Source: Bryobacteraceae bacterium (GTDB taxonomy: Bacteria; Acidobacteriota; Terriglobia; Bryobacterales; Bryobacteraceae). Taken from it: 12,570 nucleotides of DNA. The position numbers were made by a program, and so were the translations under genes. The stretch is taken from positions 1 to 12,570 of the forward strand of contig JASHQT010000292.1 of NCBI GenBank assembly GCA_030039005.1, written 5' to 3'. Positions 1 through 6,547 of the stretch are shown here, piece by piece. Each line of letters opens with the position of its first letter. Positions within the stretch are counted from its first letter, which is position 1. The notes beneath the pieces are model-generated. The model had not been told where the DNA came from. It saw nothing but the letters and a program-made list of their open reading frames with translations, and did not search any database.

Positions 1-1
1 C

Positions 2-565
2 CAGGGCACGCCGCTCGAAGAAACGCTCGAAGCGTACCAGCAGTTGATCCAGCAAGGCAAGTTGCGCGCCATCGGAGCATCGAACTACAGCGCCGAGCGG
101 CTGGCCGAATCGTTCAGGATCGCCAAGCAACACGGCCTGCCGCGCTACGAATGCTTGCAGCCGCACTACAATCTCTACGAGCGCGCGGGCTATGAAAAGG
201 AACTGGAGCCGGTGTGCGCGCGCGAAGGCATCGGCGTGACTCCCTATTTCGCGCTCGCCAGCGGATTTCTCACCGGAAAATACCGCTCGGAAAACGATCT
301 GGCGCTCGGGCCGCGCGGCCAAATGGTGAAGAAATATCTCGACGAGCGCGGCTTCCGGATTTTGGCCGCCCTCGACGAAGTGGCCGCCAAGCTCCATGCG
401 ACGCCGGGCAAGGTCGCGGTCGCGTGGCTCATCGCGCGGCCCAGCATCACCGCGCCCATCGCGAGCGCCACCAGTGTCCAGCAGTTGAAGGATCTGGTGG
501 ACGCGGCGAATCTGAAGCTGGACGCGGATTCGATCCAGACGTTGGACGACGCCAGCGCCTACTGA
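2..565 (+). CDS. Aldo/keto reductase, C-terminal part (5' end outside window)
   Basis: The frame is open from the left edge to TGA at 563-565, giving 187 visible residues, so more than a third of a typical 310-330 residue aldo/keto reductase lies upstream. The visible part holds the second half of the (beta/alpha)8 barrel. A helix beginning TPLEETLEAY is followed by GKLRAIGASNYS, then the LQPHYNLYER strand and loop, and a C-terminal PIASATSVQQL segment that in this family binds the phosphate end of NADPH. The family reduces aldehydes and ketones with NADPH in the cytosol. The Asp-Tyr-Lys-His catalytic residues would be in the missing part, so activity cannot be judged. The sequence style is closest to the YajO/Tas-like group, but the substrate is unknown. 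A TTG at 44 is not the true start, because homologous sequence continues upstream of it. The gene converges on the quinoprotein gene with a 4 bp gap. Confidence 0.9.
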   Translation, partial: QGTPLEETLEAYQQLIQQGKLRAIGASNYSAERLAESFRIAKQHGLPRYECLQPHYNLYERAGYEKELEPVCAREGIGVTPYFALASGFLTGKYRSENDLALGPRGQMVKKYLDERGFRILAALDEVAAKLHATPGKVAVAWLIARPSITAPIASATSVQQLKDLVDAANLKLDADSIQTLDDASAY

Positions 566-569
566 AGCG

Positions 570-2369
570 CTACGGAACCCCGAACGCCAGCAGCACGTTG
601 CCGCCTACGCCCGCCTGCACGCCCGGATAGCCTGAGGCGACGAACACCATTCCGTTGGCGATCACCGGCCCGGCCGAACCAATGGAACCGCCCTTCGCCG
701 CGACGCCGTCCACAGTTTTGAATTCGCGGTCGGTATCGAATTCCCACAGTACTTTGCCGTCGGCCGTGGACAGCGCTCGCAGGAATCCGTCCCAGCCGCC
801 CGAGAAAATCACGCCGGGAATCGCCGACACCGCGGCATCGTCGCCGCGCTTGCGGCCGGCGGGCGGTTCGAGCGGAGTGAACCAGCGGCGCTCGCCGTTG
901 GAAAGTTCCAGCGCCACCACGCCACCGCTGTTCAGCCCGAAATACGCATTGCGATCGTCGGCGGTGCCGCCCCACACGATCTGTCCCTGGGCCGCGGGCG
1001 CCTTGCTCGCCGTGCTCGTCTTCCACACCACCGCGCCCTTGCGATCCGGATCGTGCCCCCACACGTCGCCGCTCTTCTGTCCCGCGACGAGAATGGATTT
1101 GCCATTGGCGAGCGTCTTCAAAATCGGCGAATCTCCGAAGTCGTAATCCGGTCCCACGTCCTTAGGGCAGTTCTCTTTGTTGGAGTCAGGACAGCCCACC
1201 ATCCAGGCATCGTTTTTCAGATCCTGCACGGACCACAATACCGCGCCCGTCTCCATATCGAGCGCGAGAATCGAATCTGTGCCCTTCGGCGCGGGCTCCG
1301 TGTAAGCATCCCCGGTGCCGACGTAAATCGTGTGACGTTTCGGGTCGACCGTCGGCGAATTCCACACGCCTCCGCCGGCGGGGCCATAGAGTTGGATTCC
1401 TTTCGAGGTCTTGCCCCTGGGCTTGGACTCAGGGATGGTGTAGGTTTTCCAGATGCGTCGCCCCGTGGACGCTTCCAGCGCCTGCACGCTGCCGCGGAAC
1501 GTGCAGCACGGATAATGTTCCCCCACGCCGGCGGGCTCTTCAAACGACGAGACGGACACATAGAGCCGGTTGTCGTAAAGCGACGGCGCGCCGGTGACGC
1601 GCGAGAGCGGATGGTCATCGGCGGTCACTCTCCAGAGCAGCTTGCCCGTGGATGCATCGAGGGCGTACACGTTCGACTTGATGTCGCCGAAATACAGCGC
1701 ATATTTCACGCCGTCATGCCCCGGGATCGGCCCCACCGTGCTGGAGCTTCGCACGCCCGCTTCGGCCAAAAACGACCAATGCACGCAGCCCGTCGCCGCA
1801 TCCAGCGAATAGACGTAGCCGGTATCCGAGGACGCAAACACACGCCCGGCCACTATCGTCGGCTGGTTGTGCGCCACCGTGGCGCCGGGAAATCCGAATG
1901 CCCATCTGAGCTTCAGTTTGGGAACGTCGGCCGCGGCCAATCCCGCTGACGCCGCGGGCTGAAAACGTGTATTCGCCAGGCCTGCGCCCCACCCGTTCCA
2001 CGCAGGCGCCGAGGCGATATCCGCGATGGGCGGATTTTCGGCGCAGCGATTCGTCATGCGGCTCGCATCCGCGATTGCTTCCACGTCCAACTTGCGGCCG
2101 CCGATATATTCCGCGATGGCGCGCTTCTCGCGGTCCGTCATCGTGGGCACGCGCGCGGCATGAGAACCGGCGGTCAGCGATTGATAGATGGCGTCGGGCG
2201 TCTGCTTGCGCATTGCCCTGCGGTCCGGTGCTTCCGTGTTGCCCGATTGATGGCATGTGGCGCAGTATCGATCGAACACTGCGTCGGCGCTCTGCGGCCT
2301 GGCTGGCGCGAGGAGGCAGAGCATTGCCCCAACGGAGAGGAGAATTTCACGTGGCATCTGAACGATCAT
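570..2369 (-). CDS. Exported cytochrome c / PQQ-type beta-propeller dehydrogenase (polyvinyl-alcohol-dehydrogenase-like)
   Basis: Reading from ATG at 2369 gives 599 residues. A second in-frame ATG at 2357 (595 residues) is equally plausible, and neither has a clear ribosome binding site. The frame stays open to 2702, but that extension overlaps the well-supported DUF3237 gene and is rejected. A hydrophobic signal peptide (about residues 9-27) is followed by a cytochrome c domain with heme motif CATCH (36-40) and a likely axial Met near 77. From about 125 onward comes a PQQ-type beta-propeller, opening with NGWGAGLANTRFQ and carrying repeated blades such as VYALDASTGKLLW. Adjacent cysteines at 288-289 (YPCCTF) recall the vicinal disulfide of quinoprotein alcohol dehydrogenases, and GPDYDFGDSP lies at 407-415. 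This layout matches cytochrome-type polyvinyl-alcohol dehydrogenases, which oxidise secondary alcohols in the periplasm and pass electrons to heme. The actual substrate is not evident. Large soluble methanol dehydrogenases lack the N-terminal heme domain and fit less well. Confidence 0.88.
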   Translation of the reverse strand: MIVQMPREILLSVGAMLCLLAPARPQSADAVFDRYCATCHQSGNTEAPDRRAMRKQTPDAIYQSLTAGSHAARVPTMTDREKRAIAEYIGGRKLDVEAIADASRMTNRCAENPPIADIASAPAWNGWGAGLANTRFQPAASAGLAAADVPKLKLRWAFGFPGATVAHNQPTIVAGRVFASSDTGYVYSLDAATGCVHWSFLAEAGVRSSSTVGPIPGHDGVKYALYFGDIKSNVYALDASTGKLLWRVTADDHPLSRVTGAPSLYDNRLYVSVSSFEEPAGVGEHYPCCTFRGSVQALEASTGRRIWKTYTIPESKPRGKTSKGIQLYGPAGGGVWNSPTVDPKRHTIYVGTGDAYTEPAPKGTDSILALDMETGAVLWSVQDLKNDAWMVGCPDSNKENCPKDVGPDYDFGDSPILKTLANGKSILVAGQKSGDVWGHDPDRKGAVVWKTSTASKAPAAQGQIVWGGTADDRNAYFGLNSGGVVALELSNGERRWFTPLEPPAGRKRGDDAAVSAIPGVIFSGGWDGFLRALSTADGKVLWEFDTDREFKTVDGVAAKGGSIGSAGPVIANGMVFVASGYPGVQAGVGGNVLLAFGVP

Positions 2370-2385
2370 ACTGATATTCTGATCG
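2363..2385. promoter_or_regulatory. Inverted repeat between divergent start codons (candidate operator)
   Basis: CGATCA at 2363-2368 and TGATCG at 2380-2385 are perfect inverted copies separated by 11 bases. They sit in the very short gap between the quinoprotein gene (minus) and the DUF3237 gene (plus). Its position suits an operator controlling both directions. If the quinoprotein starts at 2369 the left arm overlaps its start codon; if it starts at 2357 the site is fully intergenic. No adjacent regulator gene is seen, and a 6 bp arm can occur by chance. Confidence 0.35.
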
Positions 2386-2393
2386 CTGCATTG

Positions 2394-2849
2394 ATGTCCC
2401 CTCCTCAACTCAGCTTCGCTTTCGAAGTCGCCGTCGGCGTTGAACCCCCTCTCGATTTGGGCCAGACCCAGGCCGGCCATCGGCGCATCGTCACTATCGC
2501 GAACGGCGTAGTCTCCGGGCCGAAGCTCCAAGGGCGTGTGTTGAACGGTGCCGATTGGCAGATCCTGCGTGACGATGGCACGGCCGATTTGGATGCCCGC
2601 TACACCATCCAGGCCGATGACGGTGCGCTCGTCTACGTCGTCAACCGCGGCGTGCGCCACGGTCCGGCGGATGTGCTCGCGCGATTGAATCACGGCGAGC
2701 ATGTCGATCCGGCGTCATATTATTTTCGCAGCGCCGCAACCTTCGAGACAAGCGCGCTGCGGCACGCCTGGCTCACGCGAGCGGTCATCGTGGGCGTCGG
2801 CGAACGCTATCCCGATAAGGTTGTAATTCGTTTTTGGGAGCTTCTGTGA
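2394..2849 (+). CDS. DUF3237 family protein
   Basis: The ATG at 2394 gives 151 residues, the usual size for DUF3237, whose members are compact and of unknown biochemical function. Family-like features run along the whole chain: [20 protein letters not shown] (31-49), [19 protein letters not shown] (52-70), a DDGALVYV strand, GVRHGP (86-91), [11 protein letters not shown] (109-119) and [15 protein letters not shown]. The frame is open back to 2160, but that extension overlaps the divergent quinoprotein gene and is not conserved-looking. No good Shine-Dalgarno sequence precedes 2394. The last bases overlap the GTG start of the following SDR gene, so the two are probably made together. In other genomes these small proteins often sit beside oxidoreductases, which fits this pairing, but no catalytic role can be assigned. 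Confidence 0.9.
   Translation: MSPPQLSFAFEVAVGVEPPLDLGQTQAGHRRIVTIANGVVSGPKLQGRVLNGADWQILRDDGTADLDARYTIQADDGALVYVVNRGVRHGPADVLARLNHGEHVDPASYYFRSAATFETSALRHAWLTRAVIVGVGERYPDKVVIRFWELL
2836..2840 (+). promoter_or_regulatory. Ribosome binding site deciding the SDR start
   Basis: GGGAG ends 5 bases before the GTG at 2846. It supports that GTG rather than the upstream in-frame TTG at 2834 as the start of the SDR. It also places the start inside the stop codon region of the DUF3237 gene. Confidence 0.6.
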
Positions 2850-3595
2850 GCCGCGTCGCCCTGGTGACGGGCGCCGGCAGCGGCATCGGCCGCGCCGTGA
2901 GTCTGGCGCTGCATGCTGCCGGATACGCCGTCGTTCTCGCCGGGCGCCGTGCTTTCGAACTGAACCGCACGGTAGAGATGGCCGGCGAATCCCCTCGCCG
3001 CATGCTCGCGGTCCCCACCGATATCACGCAGCCCGATCAAGTGGCCGCGCTGTTCCATCGCGTGGAAGAAGCTTTCGGTCACTTGGATGTATTGTTCAAT
3101 AACGCCGGCGCCAGCACTCCCGGCATCCCGGCCGAAGACGTCACGTTCGAGCAGTGGAACGCCGTCGTGGCGGTCAATCTGACCGGCGCGTTTCTGTGCG
3201 CGCAGCACGCCATCCGGATGATGAAATCGCAGCAGCCGCGCGGCGGCCGCATCATCAATAACGGTTCCATCTCCGCGCACTCCCCGCGTCCTAATTCCGC
3301 TCCCTACACCGCGACCAAGCACGCGATCACGGGATTAACCAAAAGCATTTCGCTCGACGGCCGCAAATACGACATCGCTTGCGGCCAGATCGACATCGGC
3401 AACGCCGACACCGAAATGACCGCGCGCATGACCGCCGGCGTCCCCCAGGCCGACGGCCGCATCGCCACCGAGCCGCGCATGGACGTGAAACTCGTAGCCG
3501 ACGCCGTCCTTTATATGGCCAACCTCCCGCTCGATGCGAACGTGCAGTTCATGACGGTAATGGCCACCAAGATGCCGTTTGTCGGCCGGGGATGA
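2846..3595 (+). CDS. Short-chain dehydrogenase/reductase (SDR family)
   Basis: The GTG at 2846 gives 249 residues, normal for a classical SDR, and overlaps the preceding stop as GTGA. The Rossmann motif TGAGSGIG is at 8-15, Arg residues at 34-35 after strand 2 lean towards NADP(H), and NNAG is at 85-88. The catalytic set is complete: Asn111, Ser141, Tyr154 (YTATK) and Lys158. The C-terminal part carries [12 protein letters not shown] and ends GRG. Classical SDRs interconvert alcohols and ketones in the cytosol. This one could act on a carbonyl product related to the divergent quinoprotein or the DUF3237 partner, but the substrate cannot be read from sequence. It converges on a minus-strand gene with a 12 bp gap, and no terminator hairpin with a T-run is visible there. 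Confidence 0.93.
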   Translation: MSRVALVTGAGSGIGRAVSLALHAAGYAVVLAGRRAFELNRTVEMAGESPRRMLAVPTDITQPDQVAALFHRVEEAFGHLDVLFNNAGASTPGIPAEDVTFEQWNAVVAVNLTGAFLCAQHAIRMMKSQQPRGGRIINNGSISAHSPRPNSAPYTATKHAITGLTKSISLDGRKYDIACGQIDIGNADTEMTARMTAGVPQADGRIATEPRMDVKLVADAVLYMANLPLDANVQFMTVMATKMPFVGRG

Positions 3596-3607
3596 AGTCT
3601 CACTACG

Positions 3608-4162
3608 TCACTTCAGCAGTGTCCGGCGCAGCAGCGTCCTGCCTGACCATCGGTCGAGCCGGTCCACTGTAGTGCCCATGCGCTCGCACCAGATTTGGAG
3701 AAGTTGCTCCAGCACCGGTGGCGCCGTCGGACTCACGACGAACTCCTCATAGGGTGAGTGGCCAGCCTGGAACAGAACTGCACCGATGCGGCTCTCGCGC
3801 GACTCCGAGAACGGCTCGAGTTCCTCCCGAACCCCGGCTTTGTCGGACGCAATGACTCCCAGCCCAACATTGCCGCCATAAGCGACGAACCAGCGTCTGT
3901 ACTCTGCGTGAAACTGGACAAATTCCCGTGTGAATATCGCAGAGTTTGCGGGCGTCAGTCGGGTCAACGTCTCCCGATCCGGCAGTTCAGGATCATAAGC
4001 GGTCCAATCCGGTCCTTGCCCGGCGCTCTCCCAGACCCAGGTCATTCCGCTCTCAAGCAGATCCCCGGGCAACTGCTGTGCGAACTCGAACAGCGGGATT
4101 TTATACGATAGCGGCCCGTTGATACGCCCCAGGCCGATTAGTCGTCCAATTTGCGACATCAT
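3608..4162 (-). CDS. Hypothetical protein, no recognised family
   Basis: I take ATG at 4162 as the start, giving 184 residues. The frame is open to 4285, but that extension would overlap the start of the divergent exported protein and looks non-coding. A weak GGTGGA lies about 7 bases upstream. The protein is soluble, with no signal peptide or membrane segment. Residues 20-60 are rich in aromatic and acidic residues (FEFAQQLPGD, TWVWESAGQGPDW), and an AYGGNVGLGVIA glycine-rich strand is near 94-105. The C-terminal part has a hydrophobic-to-amphipathic stretch around PPVLEQLLQIW and ends with a basic tail (RTLLRRTLLK). Its codon use is somewhat less GC-biased than the flanking operons. I do not recognise the fold or a catalytic motif and assign no function. 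Confidence 0.7.
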   Translation of the reverse strand: MMSQIGRLIGLGRINGPLSYKIPLFEFAQQLPGDLLESGMTWVWESAGQGPDWTAYDPELPDRETLTRLTPANSAIFTREFVQFHAEYRRWFVAYGGNVGLGVIASDKAGVREELEPFSESRESRIGAVLFQAGHSPYEEFVVSPTAPPVLEQLLQIWCERMGTTVDRLDRWSGRTLLRRTLLK

Positions 4163-4274
4163 TGCTCGTCCACCCAGATGTGGCCTTTTCCCCGTTAAAG
4201 CCCCTTCGCTATCATAGGCGCTCCGAGCAGTAGCCCAAAAAATGCTTCGGTCGGCGCAGTGCGACAATGGAAAC

Positions 4275-4790
4275 ATGCGCCCCATAACACGCCCCTTGTT
4301 AGCCGGGTTTGCATTGTTTTTCGCCTCCGCCGCAGCCCGCGCTCAACAGCCCACGCCTCAAACCGCGCTCCTCAACCGCCTGGCCGGCCACTGGGTTGCC
4401 GAAGGAGTCTTCGGCGATGATCCCACCGTCCACGATCTTTCCGCTGCCTGGGTCATGAATCACCAATACCTGCGGCTGCGCGTCGCCTCTCGCGACATCG
4501 GGTCGGACGGCAAGCCCGACTACGAGGCCACGATCTTCATCCAGTGGGACGCAGCGGCCAAACAATACCGCTGCGCCTGGATCGACACCGCCGGCATTTC
4601 TTCCGACTCGCTCGGCAACGCCGCGCCCAGCGCTAACCAGATTCCTTTCGTCTTCAAGACCGCCGATGGCGCCACCCACACCACCTTCTCCTACAACCCT
4701 CAAAGCGATCATTGGGAGATCGAGCTTGCCTCAGAAGTGAACGGCGCCCTCACGCCCTACTTTCACGCAACGCTCACGCGCGAGCCCTGA
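4275..4790 (+). CDS. Small exported protein, DUF1579-like
   Basis: The ATG at 4275 gives 171 residues beginning with basic residues and a hydrophobic stretch that ends in ARA-QQ, a good signal peptidase I site after residue 23. The upstream ATG at 4242 is in frame but would bury the signal peptide. The mature part starts with LLNRLAGHWVAEGVFGDD, then alternating strands (YLRLRVASRDIG, YEATIFIQWD, QYRCAWIDT, THTTFSYNPQSDHWEIEL). This pattern is typical of DUF1579-type and related small beta-barrel proteins that open with an L-x-G-x-W segment. Function is unknown, and a ligand-binding barrel is only an inference. It lies alone between a divergent gene and the promoter of the catabolic operon. 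A TATCAT at 4210-4215 is a possible -10 element without a good -35. Confidence 0.8.
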   Translation: MRPITRPLLAGFALFFASAAARAQQPTPQTALLNRLAGHWVAEGVFGDDPTVHDLSAAWVMNHQYLRLRVASRDIGSDGKPDYEATIFIQWDAAAKQYRCAWIDTAGISSDSLGNAAPSANQIPFVFKTADGATHTTFSYNPQSDHWEIELASEVNGALTPYFHATLTREP

Positions 4791-4817
4791 TTCTGCAGCG
4801 AAAAACTCAACAAACTC

Positions 4818-4841
4818 TGACACATCAGTCAACTTGACACC
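4818..4841. promoter_or_regulatory. Cluster of TGAC/GTCA half-sites (candidate operator)
   Basis: TGAC at 4818-4821, GTCA at 4828-4831 and TGAC at 4835-4838 lie together. They form TGAC-N6-GTCA and the odd palindrome GTCAA-C-TTGAC (4828-4838). TGACAC also occurs twice as a direct repeat (4818-4823 and 4835-4840). A further GTCA at 4856-4859 lies in the spacer and -10 area. The palindrome covers the -35 box, so a bound protein would probably repress. Which regulator binds is unknown. Confidence 0.45.
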
Positions 4842-4863
4842 AACATTAAGCGCCTGTCATACT
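4834..4863 (+). promoter_or_regulatory. Sigma70-like promoter of the six-gene catabolic operon
   Basis: A perfect -35 box TTGACA (4834-4839) is followed, after 18 bases, by CATACT (4858-4863), four of six matches to TATAAT. Transcription would start near 4870, only a few bases before the ATG at 4873. The message may therefore be almost leaderless, or translation may begin at the internal ATG at 4903. The site is in the 82 bp gap before the operon, in a locally AT-rich stretch. Confidence 0.55.
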
Positions 4864-4872
4864 GCGGGTGCA

Positions 4873-5802
4873 ATGAGCGCACCAGCCGCAATCGCGACAT
4901 CTATGTCCGTATCGGATGCAGCGTGGAAAGCGATTGAAGGCGGCTACGATCTGCAGGTTCACGTGGCGCCCGACGTCATCGAGCGCCGCATTGACGACAT
5001 CGATCTCGCACACGAATTTCTGAAGCGTGGCCTCAAGGGCTTCGTTCTGAAATCGCATTACCTGCCGACCGCCGAGCGCGCCCAGGTAGTCAGTAAAGCC
5101 GTCCCAGGAATCAAAGCCATGGGCGCCATCACGCTCAATCACGCGGTCGGTGGATTGAACCCCGTGGCCATCGAGCTTTCCGGCCGCTCCGGCGCCAAGA
5201 TCGTCTGGATGCCCACCGTGGATGCGGCCAACGAAACCGCCGGCCGCGCGGACGGTCCCAACACCAAGCTGCCATTTTGGGCGAAAATCCAGCGCGAGCT
5301 CGCCGCCATGGGCATTTCGCCGCCGCCGCTCACCGTGCTTGACGACAAAGGCAATCTGAACGAAGCCGCGCGCCGATGTCTCGATATCATCGGCCATCAC
5401 AACATGATCATGGCCACCGGCCATCTGGGCCGCAAAGAGATTTACGCCCTGGTGCGTGGCGCGAAGGCCATCGGGCTGAAGCGCGTGCTCGTGACACACG
5501 CCGAGTTCCCTTCGCAGAACTTGACCGCCGACGAGCAGGCCGAACTCGCGCAGGAAGGCGCGCTCATCGAGCACTGCTTCACCACCATGCATACGCGCAA
5601 AGCGCCCTGGGAAGAAGTGATGGTGAGCATTCGCAAAGCCGGACCCGAGCATTGTGTGCTCTCTACCGATCTCGGCCAGACCATAAATCCGCCCGTTTCC
5701 GAAGGCTTCGCCATGTTCGCCCAGACCTTGATGGACGGCGGATTCTCCCCGGCCGAGATCACGCGCATGGCCGTGACGAATCCCGCCGGCTTGATCAGTT
5801 AA
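4873..5802 (+). CDS. DUF6282 family protein, amidohydrolase-like (candidate hydratase or lactonase of the ring-cleavage pathway)
   Basis: The ATG at 4873 gives 309 residues. An internal ATG at 4903 would give 299, and the TTG at 4834 lies in the -35 box and is rejected. The chain has the feel of a metal-dependent TIM barrel. It shows GGYDLQVHVAPDVIERR (23-39), LKSHYLPTAERA (59-70), ITLNHAVGG (87-94), a central GHHNMIMATGHLG with His184, VTHAEFP with His209, and LSTDLGQ with Asp266. These are the positions where amidohydrolase-type enzymes hold metal ligands and the catalytic Asp. The first motif reads Q-V-H rather than the H-x-H usual in that superfamily. No biochemical function is known to me for DUF6282. 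It is the first gene of an operon with a CHA aldolase and a fused LigBA-type dioxygenase, 8 bp ahead of the aldolase. LigJ (4-oxalomesaconate hydratase) and LigI (pyrone-dicarboxylate lactonase) of the known pathway are both amidohydrolase-superfamily enzymes, so I infer that this protein fills one of those steps. Confidence 0.88.
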   Translation: MSAPAAIATSMSVSDAAWKAIEGGYDLQVHVAPDVIERRIDDIDLAHEFLKRGLKGFVLKSHYLPTAERAQVVSKAVPGIKAMGAITLNHAVGGLNPVAIELSGRSGAKIVWMPTVDAANETAGRADGPNTKLPFWAKIQRELAAMGISPPPLTVLDDKGNLNEAARRCLDIIGHHNMIMATGHLGRKEIYALVRGAKAIGLKRVLVTHAEFPSQNLTADEQAELAQEGALIEHCFTTMHTRKAPWEEVMVSIRKAGPEHCVLSTDLGQTINPPVSEGFAMFAQTLMDGGFSPAEITRMAVTNPAGLIS

Positions 5803-5810
5803 GTTGCGCT

Positions 5811-6545
5811 ATGCCTCACAAAATCGTTCGCCGTATTCCGCGTCCTGACGCCCAAACAGTCAAGCTCCTCGGCGATCTGGGCGTCGCCACGGTGCACGAA
5901 GCGCAAGGCCGCAGCGGATTGATGCTGCCGTACATGCGCCCCATTTATCCGTCCGCTCGCGTGTCCGCGCCGGCCGTCACGGTCTCCTGCCATCCCGGCG
6001 ACAACCTCATGATTCACGCCGCGGTCGAAGTTTGCAAACCGGGCGACGTGCTGGTGGTCGTAACGCATTCCGAATCGACAGACGGCATGTTTGGCGAGCT
6101 GCTGGCCACCTCGTGCCAAGCCCACGGTGTAGTCGGCCTGGTGATCGATGCGGGCGTTCGCGACACCACCGAGCTCGCGGAAATGAAATTCCCGGTGTGG
6201 GCCAAGGCCATCTCCGCGCAAGGCACGGTGAAAGCCAGCCCCGGTTCGGTGAACGTCCCGGTCGTCTGCGCGGGCGCGATCGTCAACCCCGGCGACGTGA
6301 TCGTCGGCGATGCCGACGGCGTCGTGGTGGTTCCGCGCGCCAAAGCCGCCGACGTGGCCAAAGCCGGCGATCAGCGCCGGTCCAAGGAAGAGAAGACTCG
6401 CGAGCGCCTGGCCAAAGGCGAATTAGGCGTCGAGTTTTATGGGCTCCGCGCCAAGCTGGCCGAGCTCGGCGTCGAATACGTCGACGAGCTCGAAGAGCCA
6501 GCCGCCCACGAACGAAATCACGACCGAATCGTCGTAAGGAGTTAA
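5811..6545 (+). CDS. ligK: 4-carboxy-4-hydroxy-2-oxoadipate aldolase / oxaloacetate decarboxylase (LigK/GalC-type, RraA fold)
   Basis: The ATG at 5811 gives 244 residues, the size of class II HMG/CHA aldolases. The enzyme cleaves 4-carboxy-4-hydroxy-2-oxoadipate to pyruvate and oxaloacetate with a divalent metal and can decarboxylate oxaloacetate. It is the last step of the protocatechuate 4,5-cleavage and gallate pathways. The active-site signature is present: FGELLATSC (94-102), VIDAGVRDTTEL with Arg117 and Asp118, KGTVK-like QGTVKASPGSVNVPVV, and GDVIVGDADGVVVVPR (161-176). The C-terminal RERLAKGELGVEFYGLR is characteristic of LigK/GalC rather than of the RNase E regulator RraA, which lacks this tail. 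Its own Shine-Dalgarno is poor, and it follows the DUF6282 gene by 8 bp, so coupling is likely. The last codons contain the strong ribosome binding site of the next gene. The exact substrate (CHA or HMG) is inferred from the neighbouring dioxygenase. Confidence 0.92.
   Translation: MPHKIVRRIPRPDAQTVKLLGDLGVATVHEAQGRSGLMLPYMRPIYPSARVSAPAVTVSCHPGDNLMIHAAVEVCKPGDVLVVVTHSESTDGMFGELLATSCQAHGVVGLVIDAGVRDTTELAEMKFPVWAKAISAQGTVKASPGSVNVPVVCAGAIVNPGDVIVGDADGVVVVPRAKAADVAKAGDQRRSKEEKTRERLAKGELGVEFYGLRAKLAELGVEYVDELEEPAAHERNHDRIVVRS
6536..6541 (+). promoter_or_regulatory. Strong ribosome binding site of the dioxygenase gene
   Basis: AAGGAG ends 6 bases before the ATG at 6548. It is the best Shine-Dalgarno sequence in the operon and is built from the last codons of the aldolase gene. 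It fixes the dioxygenase start and suggests that this enzyme is made at a higher level than its neighbours. Confidence 0.75.
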
Positions 6546-6547
6546 CC

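Noticed and set aside
2370..2702. N-terminal extension of the quinoprotein reading frame to 2702
   Set aside because: It runs antisense through the well-conserved DUF3237 gene, and the signal peptide begins only at 2369 or 2357.
3596..3607. Terminator between the convergent SDR and the hypothetical gene
   Set aside because: The gap is only 12 bp, with no stem-loop or T-run visible.
4210..4215. TATCAT as a promoter -10 element for the DUF1579-like gene
   Set aside because: It is a good -10 match, but no acceptable -35 lies 16-18 bp upstream, so it is not listed as a promoter.
4846..5652. Minus-strand open frame (268 residues) opposite the DUF6282 gene
   Set aside because: Shadow frame; it would also read through the operon promoter, and its composition is not protein-like.
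5811..6545. RraA, regulator of ribonuclease E activity
   Set aside because: The fold is shared, but the GVRD active site plus the GTVK and RERLAKGELGVEFYG segments and the dioxygenase neighbour identify a LigK/GalC-type aldolase.
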